From assembly GCA_013298455.1 (NCBI GenBank), contig JAAFHR010000016.1:1-16219 (forward strand): 16,219 nucleotides of DNA, written 5' to 3'. Shown here piece after piece: positions 1-5,694 of this stretch (position 1 is its first letter; each line of letters opens with the position of its first letter). The position numbers and the translations under genes were made by a program. This DNA comes from Betaproteobacteria bacterium. GTDB lineage: Bacteria; Pseudomonadota; Gammaproteobacteria; Burkholderiales; Casimicrobiaceae. The notes under the pieces are model-generated. The model had not been told where the DNA came from and made no database searches. It was given only the letters and a program-made list of their open reading frames with translations.

Positions 1-395
1 CACTGGTTGCTGAGGTCGTTCGCATGCTGCGTGCTGGCGTTGTGCATGGTGACTTGTCGGAATTCAATATCTTGCTTGCGAGTGATGGTCCGGTCATCAT
101 CGATTTGCCGCAAGCTGTTGACGCCGCAGGCAACAATCACGCGAGCCGCATGTTGCTTCGCGATGTAGGCAATCTGCGCGCCTTTTTCGGACGTTTCGCG
201 CCCGCGCTTCTAACAACCGAATACGGCCCCGAAATTTGGGCGTTGTATGAACGCGGCGCGCTCTCAATCGAAACGCCACTCACCGGAAAGTTCGAGCGCG
301 ATAACGCCCCCGTTGATTTGGTCGACGTGATGCGAGAAATTGACGATGCCATTTTTGAAGAGCAGGCGCGGCGATTGCGGATGGCTGAAAGCTGA
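1..395 (+). CDS. RIO-family protein kinase, C-terminal part (5' end outside window)
   Basis: The reading frame is already open at position 3 and runs to TGA at 393-395, so only the C-terminal ~130 residues are present. The segment HGDLSEFNILL matches the RIO-type catalytic loop (HGD-S-x-N), with Asp as catalytic base and Asn as metal ligand. About 15 residues later IIDLPQAVD matches the metal-binding Asp segment of RIO kinases, which use ID-x-x-Q in place of DFG. RIO kinases and ATPases act in ribosome maturation in eukaryotes and archaea; the bacterial role is poorly defined. The final ~60 residues (acidic helix ending in REIDDAIFEEQARRL) show no recognised motif. The family call is firm; whether the protein is an active kinase cannot be judged without the N-terminal lobe. 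A REP-like element begins 17 bases after the stop. Confidence 0.85.
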   Translation, partial: LVAEVVRMLRAGVVHGDLSEFNILLASDGPVIIDLPQAVDAAGNNHASRMLLRDVGNLRAFFGRFAPALLTTEYGPEIWALYERGALSIETPLTGKFERDNAPVDLVDVMREIDDAIFEEQARRLRMAES

Positions 396-412
396 CGAGC
401 GCAGCGTAAAAA

Positions 413-512
413 CATCGGTAGGCTGGGCACCCCGTGCCCACGACAGAGACGCTCAGCAATCGCTGCATTGCGATGGTTTGGTGGGCACGGAGTGCCCACC
501 CTACAACCGATG
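413..512. repeat. REP/REPIN-type inverted repeat, 100 bp
   Basis: Two inverted arms lie at 413-441 and 481-512. The outer 7 bp (CATCGGT / ACCGATG) are perfect. The inner parts are each themselves near-palindromic: GGGCACCCCGTGCCCAC on the left and GTGGGCACGGAGTGCCCACC on the right. Between the arms is a small hairpin, ATCGC (459-463) with GCGAT (470-474). Paired inverted REP sequences around a short spacer are the REPIN architecture. It sits in the gap between the RIO gene and the lipoprotein gene and could act as a transcript end, though there is no T-tract. Confidence 0.7.
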
Positions 513-571
513 CTGCCCGTCGCAAGTTGACGACAACATGCGAGATTTTTCCTGTAGACCCCAACGGCGCT

Positions 572-597
572 TGGCGCGTTAACGATGTAACGCGCCA
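572..597. promoter_or_regulatory. Perfect 10-bp palindrome upstream of the lipoprotein gene
   Basis: TGGCGCGTTA (572-581) is followed after 6 bases by its exact reverse complement TAACGCGCCA (588-597). It ends 43 bases before the lipoprotein ATG. It could be an operator for a dimeric regulator or a 5'-UTR hairpin; no T-run follows, which argues against a terminator. Confidence 0.5.
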
Positions 598-640
598 TCA
601 AAAGCGCAGCAGATCATCCCATTTCGAAAAGGATCGCCCC

Positions 641-1132
641 ATGAAATTTCCGTCATCAAAGCTTCTCGCCACGCTCGCTCTTTCTGGCGCGGTCGTCGTC
701 GGTTTGTCGGCCTGCCAATCAAACCGAACCCGCACGGTTGACTACGGCGCTCAGCCGTCGCAATCGATGCCTTCGGGGTATCGCAGCATGGAGTACGGCC
801 GCGTTGAAGATGTGCAAATCGCTGGTGGCGGTGGTGGCGGCACGACCGGCGGCGGCGCTGTGATCGGCGGGATTGTTGGCGGTGTCGCAGGTCACCAAAT
901 GGGCGGCAGCGCTCGCGGTCGTGATGCAGCCACGGTCGGTGGCGCGGTGTTGGGCGCCATCGTTGGTAACGAAATTGAGCGCAATCAGCGCGGCAATAGC
1001 GCGCAATACAGCATCGTTCGGGTGCGCCTAGAAAATGGGCAACTCATCACGCTTGAACAAGCCGCCAATGTCGATTTGCGCCCCGGTGATCGGGTACGCG
1101 TTTACGATCGTCGGGGCGTGGTGCGCTACTAA
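641..1132 (+). CDS. Glycine-zipper outer-membrane lipoprotein (17 kDa antigen / SlyB-like)
   Basis: This is a 163-residue lipoprotein. The open frame extends upstream to 434, but the ATG at 641 is chosen because AAAAGGA lies about 8 bases before it and the protein then begins with a lipoprotein signal peptide: MKFPSSK, a hydrophobic stretch, and the lipobox LSAC with Cys25 as lipidation site. After a polar linker comes a glycine-rich stretch (roughly residues 63-110, GGGGGG then GGAVIGGIVGGVAGHQMGG and GGAVLGAIVGNEIE). This has the repeated G-x3-G pattern of the glycine-zipper 2TM domain found in the rickettsial 17 kDa antigen, SlyB and OsmB. The C-terminus (YSIVRVRLENGQLITLEQ ... RPGDRVRVYDRRGVVRY) is a small beta-type domain common in betaproteobacterial members. 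Likely role: structural envelope lipoprotein, often stress-linked. The palindrome at 572-597 is a possible control site. Confidence 0.88.
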   Translation: MKFPSSKLLATLALSGAVVVGLSACQSNRTRTVDYGAQPSQSMPSGYRSMEYGRVEDVQIAGGGGGGTTGGGAVIGGIVGGVAGHQMGGSARGRDAATVGGAVLGAIVGNEIERNQRGNSAQYSIVRVRLENGQLITLEQAANVDLRPGDRVRVYDRRGVVRY

Positions 1133-1142
1133 CGAGCGCCGT

Positions 1143-1181
1143 TGGGCGAGCGGCTGAGGCGCTTTGCTTCGGGCTCGCCCA
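1143..1181. terminator. Hairpin between convergent genes, possible bidirectional terminator
   Basis: TGGGCGAGC (1143-1151) pairs perfectly with GCTCGCCCA (1173-1181) across a 21-base loop. It lies between the stop of the lipoprotein gene (1132) and the stop of the convergent receptor gene (1190). No T-tract follows on either strand, so intrinsic termination is only a suggestion. Confidence 0.4.
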
Positions 1182-1189
1182 GTCGCGGT

Positions 1190-2161
1190 CTAATCGAGCT
1201 TCACGCCCGCTTTCTTCACTAGCTTGGCGTATTTGTCGAGCTCCGTTTTGAAGAACGCGGCGGCAGCTTCCGGCGAGGTCACGGCAATGCTGTTGCCTTG
1301 TTTGCTCATGCTCTCTTTCACCTCGGTCGTCGCGTAGGCGGCGACCAAGGCGGCATTGATTCGCTTCACTTCCGAAGCGGGCAAATTTTTCGGCCCGATC
1401 ACGGCGAACCAGCCGTCGACGAGACAGTTGCTCAAACCCTGCTCCGCAAAGGTGGCGATGTCCGGCGCGGCCGCGAGGCGGGATCTTGACGGCGTACCGA
1501 TGGCGCGAAGTGCGCCGCTTTTGAGATGGGCTTGGATTGCCGGAAGCGCCAACACACCGAAGTCCACCTGCCCGCCGATCAGATCGGTGATCATTGGCCC
1601 CGCGCCCTTGTAAGGGATGTGCCGTGCGCTGACGTTCGCTTCGTCGAGAAACATTTCGGCTGCGAGATGCAAGATCGTACCGTTGCCGCTGGATGCGTAA
1701 TTGAGCGCATCGGGCTTGGCCTTGACGAGCGCGATCAATTCCCGAGCGTTGCTTGCGGCGACTTTCGGATTGACGACGAGCACCATCGGTGTGTTGCCCA
1801 CCACTGCAATCGGCGTGATGTCGTTGATCGGGTCAAACGGCACCGATCTGTAAACGCTCGGGTAGATCACATGATTGTTTGACACCACGCCAAGCGTTGC
1901 GCCGTCTGGCGCGGCTTTGGCGATGGCCGATGTGCCCACGATGCCGCCCGCGCCGGGTTGGTTGTCGATCACCAGCGTGCTGCCAAGCGACGCAGCGAGC
2001 GCCTTGCTACTTGCCCGAACAATCGCATCCACGCCCGAACCCGCGGCTACTGGCAGGATGAACTTGGTGACTTTATCGCTCTGTGCCAAACTAACGTGAG
2101 TTGTCAGGCCAAGTACGGCAAGAATCAAAAATTTCGTAAATCGCGTTGTTCGCCTTTTCAT
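1190..2161 (-). CDS. Bug-family tripartite tricarboxylate transporter substrate-binding protein
   Basis: This 323-residue periplasmic receptor has a signal peptide: MKRRTTRFTKF, a hydrophobic core, and cleavage probably after SLA at residue 26. The mature part starts VTKFILPVAAGSGVDAIVRA, the Bug-family opening (F-x-x-PxxxGxxxD), followed by VIDNQPGAGGIVGTSAIAKA, the other hallmark motif. The ...LNYASSGNGTILHLAAEMF... and ...IPYKGAGPMITDLIGGQVD... segments are also typical of these receptors. Members bind carboxylates (citrate, nicotinate, other organic acids) for TctAB-type permeases or sensor systems; the ligand here cannot be read from sequence, and no tctA/tctB gene is in the window. It lies 193 bp downstream of the HMG-CoA lyase gene on the same strand, a combination frequent in Burkholderiales and suggesting organic-acid catabolism. 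Confidence 0.93.
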   Translation of the reverse strand: MKRRTTRFTKFLILAVLGLTTHVSLAQSDKVTKFILPVAAGSGVDAIVRASSKALAASLGSTLVIDNQPGAGGIVGTSAIAKAAPDGATLGVVSNNHVIYPSVYRSVPFDPINDITPIAVVGNTPMVLVVNPKVAASNARELIALVKAKPDALNYASSGNGTILHLAAEMFLDEANVSARHIPYKGAGPMITDLIGGQVDFGVLALPAIQAHLKSGALRAIGTPSRSRLAAAPDIATFAEQGLSNCLVDGWFAVIGPKNLPASEVKRINAALVAAYATTEVKESMSKQGNSIAVTSPEAAAAFFKTELDKYAKLVKKAGVKLD

Positions 2162-2229
2162 TGTTGGGCTCCGTTAAAAAAGGTGTCTTGAAAATCAGCA
2201 GGGCTCGGGTCGCGGCGCACTCGATCAGT

Positions 2230-2328
2230 TGTCACGTTGCGCGGAGCGAAACATCATTGCGCACATTGCGCGCTGTGTATCGAACGGTCTCGGATGCACA
2301 CGGAGCCTTCGCTTCGCTCAGAATGACA
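2230..2328. repeat. Imperfect inverted repeat of the GAGCGAAGCGAA type
   Basis: The left arm 2230-2250 (TGTCACGTTGCGCGGAGCGAA) and the reverse complement of the right arm 2308-2328 agree at 16 of 21 positions. The right arm read on the minus strand is TGTCATTCTGAGCGAAGCGA plus A, the core of a very widespread intergenic bacterial repeat. It fills much of the gap between the receptor and lyase genes. No gene is seen in this gap. Confidence 0.55.
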
Positions 2329-2354
2329 GCGTGCGCAACGCACTCGTCTGCCGC

Positions 2355-3287
2355 TCACGTTCGCGCCCCGCTCACAGACCTCGGAATCCCCGCGCGCCAA
2401 ATCGATCCGCCGAGCTGCTCGCCCGGGAGCCACGCTGCAATCTGTTTGCGAAGGGTGAGCAGCGCCGATAGGTCGATGCCAGTGGAATAGCCCATTCGGT
2501 CGAGTAGGTAGACCACATCCTCGGTTGAGACATTCCCGCTCGCGCCCGGCGCATGCGGACAGCCACCGATGCCCGCGAGCGACGCATCAAACTTGGTGAC
2601 GCCCACTTCGAGCGCCGCCATCACGTTGGCGAGCGCTAAGCCGCGTGTGTCGTGAAAATGCCCACAGCTGAGCAGGTCGCGGCGAGTGCCCAACGCATCG
2701 AATGCCCTGCTGAAAAGTCGTTTCACCTGCGCCGGATCAGCGTAGCCCACCGTGTCGGCCAAGCCCACGCGCTCGGCGCCCGCATCCAGCGCGGCGATCA
2801 GCAAACGAACCACTTCGTCCTCGGGCACATCACCTTGAATCGTGCAACCAAAGGCCGTACTCAAGCCCACCTCGATCACGCAGCTTGACCCCGATGCATC
2901 CCGAAGCGCTCGAATCTCAGCGAGCGTCTTGAGCATTTCTTCGGGCGTTTTTCGCACGTTCGCAGCGCTATGCGCGGCACTTGCCGAGAGTGGCAAAAGC
3001 ATCGAATGCGCGCCTACCTCGAGCGCCCGCTCCGCGCCCTTAAGATTCGGCACCAGCACTGACACCTCAAGACCCGGCAAAGTCTTGGCGTGCGCAACCA
3101 CCTCCGCCGTATCCGCCAACTGCGGCAGCAGTCGCGCCGGTACAAACGAACCCACCTCGATCTCGCGCTGCCCCGCCGCATAAGCAGCATTGATCCAAGT
3201 CTTTTTTTGCTCAGTCGAAAGGATGGTCTGAATGCTCTGCAGGCCGTCCCGCAGTCCGACTTCGCGGACGGTGATGTGTGGATTCAT
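2355..3287 (-). CDS. Hydroxymethylglutaryl-CoA lyase
   Basis: A complete 310-residue DRE-TIM metallolyase that cleaves 3-hydroxy-3-methylglutaryl-CoA (or a close analogue) to acetyl-CoA and acetoacetate; the family acts in leucine breakdown. Visible motifs: VREVGLRDGLQ at residues 7-17, with the conserved Arg13-Asp14 for substrate and metal; IEVGSFVPARLLPQLADTAEV, the second family motif; HFHDT with metal ligands His210 and His212; and the HMG-CoA lyase active-site signature GIGGCPHAPGASGNVSTED with Cys243 and metal ligand Asn252. Length matches the family. The ATG at 3287 puts the first beta-strand immediately after the start, as usual. It is followed on the same strand by the Bug receptor. 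Some betaproteobacterial homologues act on related acyl-CoAs, so exact substrate is inferred. Confidence 0.92.
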   Translation of the reverse strand: MNPHITVREVGLRDGLQSIQTILSTEQKKTWINAAYAAGQREIEVGSFVPARLLPQLADTAEVVAHAKTLPGLEVSVLVPNLKGAERALEVGAHSMLLPLSASAAHSAANVRKTPEEMLKTLAEIRALRDASGSSCVIEVGLSTAFGCTIQGDVPEDEVVRLLIAALDAGAERVGLADTVGYADPAQVKRLFSRAFDALGTRRDLLSCGHFHDTRGLALANVMAALEVGVTKFDASLAGIGGCPHAPGASGNVSTEDVVYLLDRMGYSTGIDLSALLTLRKQIAAWLPGEQLGGSIWRAGIPRSVSGART

Positions 3288-3530
3288 CCAGCGATGTTAG
3301 TTAGGCTTGCTGACGGGTTGGCTTAGCGGTTTGCTTCGCACCCCAAGCGAGAGTGTCTTGGGCAAATACGAGTTGGAACTCCTGCGGCAGTCCGAGCTGC
3401 GTGGGTTCAAAAAATGCTTTTGCCACGCGAGGTGCTCCTCGTACCAACGTCGTGAGTTATGGAGCCGGCACATCCGAAGCGGTTCAGGCAACCCGACTAT
3501 ACGCCAATGGAGTATGCTTTTCCGATGTGA
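3288..3530. other. Gap of ~240 bp with no convincing gene
   Basis: Short frames are open on both strands here, but none resembles a known protein. There is a tight hairpin CGAGG-TGCT-CCTCG at 3428-3441. The right end holds the likely control region of the toxin-antitoxin pair. Confidence 0.4.
3498..3518 (+). promoter_or_regulatory. Candidate toxin-antitoxin promoter and operator
   Basis: TATAC (3498-3502) and GTATG (3512-3516) form an imperfect inverted repeat with a 9-base spacer, 15 bases before the toxin start. TATGCT (3513-3518) matches four of six -10 bases. XRE-type antitoxins of this family usually repress their own operon at such sites. There is no clear -35 box. Confidence 0.35.
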
Positions 3531-3848
3531 GTGTTCATCGAATTGCCTGCGTTCTCTCGCGTTCGGGAAGACTACTTCGACGACGATCAGTATCGTGAGC
3601 TGCAAACCTTTCTCTTGGAGCAACCTAAAAGTGGTGATGTCATGCCCGGCACGGGCGGCGTGCGAAAACTAAGCTGGTCGCGCGCAGGGATGGGCAAGCG
3701 CGGTGGCGCGCGCGTGTTGTATTACGTGCAAGACGCACGCGGCCGCATCTGGATGCTCACTGCGTACGCCAAGAGCGCTCGCGAAAACATTCCCAACGAA
3801 TTGCTAAACGAACTCAGAAAGGTTGCCGATCATGCCGAAACTCTCTGA
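3531..3848 (+). CDS. RelE/HigB-type toxin of a type II toxin-antitoxin system
   Basis: A 105-residue RelE-superfamily toxin. It opens MFIELPAFSRVREDYFDDDQYRELQ and continues QPKSGDVMPGTGGVRKLSW and MGKRGGARVLYYV; the sequence GDVM-x-GTGG-x-RKL ... GKRGG-x-RV-x-YY is diagnostic of the HigB2/RelE branch. These toxins cleave mRNA on the ribosome. The start is GTG at 3531; the family N-terminus (F-x-E-x-P-x-F) begins immediately after it, supporting the choice. The antitoxin gene follows with a 17-bp overlap, in the toxin-first order typical of higBA loci, implying translational coupling. Toxicity is inferred from family only. Confidence 0.88.
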   Translation: MFIELPAFSRVREDYFDDDQYRELQTFLLEQPKSGDVMPGTGGVRKLSWSRAGMGKRGGARVLYYVQDARGRIWMLTAYAKSARENIPNELLNELRKVADHAETL

Positions 3849-4164
3849 AGCTGCATTGCTGAAGCGCGACGCAGAACGCGATCTCGCCGCCGAACTCAAA
3901 GAATCGCTCGCACAACTAAAGCGCGGAGAAATTGGGCGCGTTTGGGTGAACGATGGTCAAGGCAACATGCACGAGTCGCCCGTAGCGAAAGCACGTTTTG
4001 CGATGAAGCTCTCGCAATCACAATTCGCTGAATTGCTCGGCGTTTCTGTGCGGACGTTGCAACAGTGGGAGCAAGGGCGTCGCCAACCGACCGGTGCCGC
4101 GCAAACGCTGATCAAAGTCGCCATCAACGATCCGAGGGCTTTGCGGCGGGCGGTGGCGGCGTAG
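3832..4164 (+). CDS. XRE-type helix-turn-helix antitoxin (HigA/NadS-like)
   Basis: 110 residues. ATG at 3832 is preferred to an in-frame TTG at 3823 because AGAAAGG lies about 10 bases before it. The N-terminal half (residues 1-50) is helical and charged and probably contacts the toxin. Residues 54-86 (ARFAMKLSQSQFAELLGVSV then RTLQQWEQGRRQP) are a clear XRE helix-turn-helix, and W-E-Q-G-R-R-x-P-T-G-x-A is typical of HigA2/NadS antitoxins paired with this toxin branch. Expected roles are neutralising the toxin and repressing the operon. An ImmA/IrrE-type metallopeptidase gene starts 89 bases downstream on the same strand; such peptidases commonly cleave XRE-domain repressors, making this protein a possible substrate (inference). 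Confidence 0.88.
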   Translation: MPKLSEAALLKRDAERDLAAELKESLAQLKRGEIGRVWVNDGQGNMHESPVAKARFAMKLSQSQFAELLGVSVRTLQQWEQGRRQPTGAAQTLIKVAINDPRALRRAVAA

Positions 4165-4191
4165 GTGGGTGCGCTGATCACTGAGTCGGAC

Positions 4192-4206
4192 GATGCAAAG
4201 AGCATC
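4192..4206 (+). other. Small hairpin between antitoxin and nuclease-peptidase gene
   Basis: GATGC-AAAGA-GCATC is a perfect 5-bp stem in the 89-base gap. It has no T-tract, so read-through from the toxin-antitoxin operon into the next gene is plausible. Confidence 0.3.
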
Positions 4207-4253
4207 AAAGAAAGTTTCGCTATGCAGCGATTTGGAGTGAGGCCAGTCTGTAA

Positions 4254-5588
4254 ATGAATTCGACTACACGTGGCAACGCATTTGAGGTTGAGGTGTTCGA
4301 ATTCTTTCGAGAGAAGATTTCTACCGATGATTTCTACTTCAAGCGAGAGAGTTGTAAAGTCTTTCGAAAAAAGAGCTATTTCTCCCGAGATCGGCAGGCC
4401 GAAATTGAGTTTGACGTAGTCGTTGAGGTTTACATGCCAGAGCAAGATAAACCCTCGATACTGTTCATAGTCGAATGCAAGAACTACAGTCATGCAGTGC
4501 CGGTGAATGATGCTGAGGAGTTCTTTCAAAAAACTCAGCAAATCTCGGGAGCAAATATCAAGGCGGTTATTGCAAGCCCAGGCACGTTCCAGTCAGGAAC
4601 CGTAACATTCTCGCAATCCAAGGGGATGGCGCTAATGCAATATTTAGGCGCCCGGAACGCGAAGTGGCATTTATCTAGACAAGCACGCGGTTGGACCACA
4701 CCCAAAACGTACAACCGCGTCAGCATGTTGATCATCCTTCAGCAAGGCTCCGATCAAAATGACTATGACGAGGTCCGCGCACTTGTTGATGATCAGGGGG
4801 TCTCAACAATCAACAGACTGGTCCACTGCCTCGTTAGCACTGTTCCCCTGTCCTCCGCAGACAGAATGCTGATGGTTAGTGATTCAAAACGGAAATCACT
4901 TCAGAGGCTGCCGTACCGATCAAGAACCGATATTGAGCGGATGACTTGGTCAACGCTATCTGACGCGAATTACAGCGCAGATGCGGTGCCAATTGAGGTA
5001 ATTTGCGGAAATCTGCGAGAAACGCACGGCTTGGTGGTTGACCGACAAGCAGTCCGACCCAGAGAGCTCCATGCCGACTTGCTGGGAAGAATCTTTTTCG
5101 ACCCTCCTCGAATAACCACCTTTCGAGGTTCTGGAGGTGACTACCGCAGAGAGCGTTTCACGCTGGCGCACGAGATAGGCCATTTGCTTTTAGGGCACGG
5201 AGACTTTCTGACGCACGATTCTGTAGACCAGACTGACGGCTTAGATGGTGTCGCGACAAGCACAGGAAGTATGTTGATTGACCGCATGGAGTGGCAGGCC
5301 AATCACTTTGCTGCCTGCTTGTTGATGCCAAAAGCGGTTTTTGAATCGACGTTCTTTTGAGTAGCTACCCGCCTGAATTTGCAGGATCGCGGCTTTGGCG
5401 CGCTGTACGTTGACGATCAACCATGCAATAGCGGCAATCTCAACATCGTACTCGGTGCACTTGCAGACGGTTTTGATGTGTCGAAACACGCGGCCGAAAT
5501 CCGTTTGAAGCAACTGGGCCTGCTTAAAGACCATCGAAGGCAACCGAGGCACATATCGCGTTTGTTGACGTTTGGCGCGGCGATTTGA
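4254..5588 (+). pseudogene. PD-(D/E)xK nuclease-ImmA/IrrE metallopeptidase fusion, interrupted by in-frame TGA
   Basis: The frame has 444 codons with one internal stop, TGA at 5358-5360 (codon 369). N-terminal domain, residues ~8-125: GNAFEVEVFEFF, then a predicted core with Asp54 (IEFDVVVEV) and Glu74-Cys-Lys76 (FIVECKNY), the D...ExK layout of restriction-endonuclease-like nucleases. Residues ~220-350 form an ImmA/IrrE zinc peptidase: HEIGH with His306, Glu307 and His310, then EWQANHFAACLLMP with Glu346 as third ligand. After the TGA the same frame continues DRGFGALYVDDQPCN ... SKHAAEIRLKQLGLL ... PRHIS to 5588, the usual C-terminal part of this peptidase family, so the stop truncates the family-length protein. 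An upstream TAA abuts the ATG at 4254, fixing the earliest start. GC is visibly lower than in neighbours. It follows a toxin-antitoxin pair. The main product would be 368 residues, keeping both catalytic motif sets; a sequencing error or recent nonsense mutation are the simplest explanations. Confidence 0.75.
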
Positions 5589-5694
5589 CCAAAGAATCGG
5601 AGACCATCCAGCCAAAGCAAAACGCAGCTATCGAACCCTCGGAACCGGCCCAACTAACGTCCGCGTCTATCTCGACGAAATAGCGCAGCAGTCA

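Noticed and set aside
434..640. N-terminal extension of the lipoprotein frame
   Set aside because: It would be translated from the REP element and would bury the signal peptide; the ATG at 641 has a good ribosome site and a lipobox.
3295..3335. Integron attC-like site suggested by TTAGGC near the toxin locus
   Set aside because: No matching inverse core (GCCTAA) at a fitting distance and no imperfect palindrome of attC form.
3297..3623. 108-codon minus-strand frame
   Set aside because: It overlaps the toxin gene start and shows no motif, signal or ribosome site.
5358..5360. Selenocysteine decoding of the in-frame TGA, tempting because selD is in the window
   Set aside because: No ImmA/IrrE peptidase is known to use Sec, the site is not a catalytic or Cys position, and the only nearby stem (CCTG-AATTTG-CAGG) is too short and wrongly built for a bacterial SECIS.
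5588..5686. Small plus-strand frame starting TTG and ending in STK, overlapping the end of the peptidase-fusion gene
   Set aside because: Only about 32 codons, rare start, no ribosome site and no homology I recognise.
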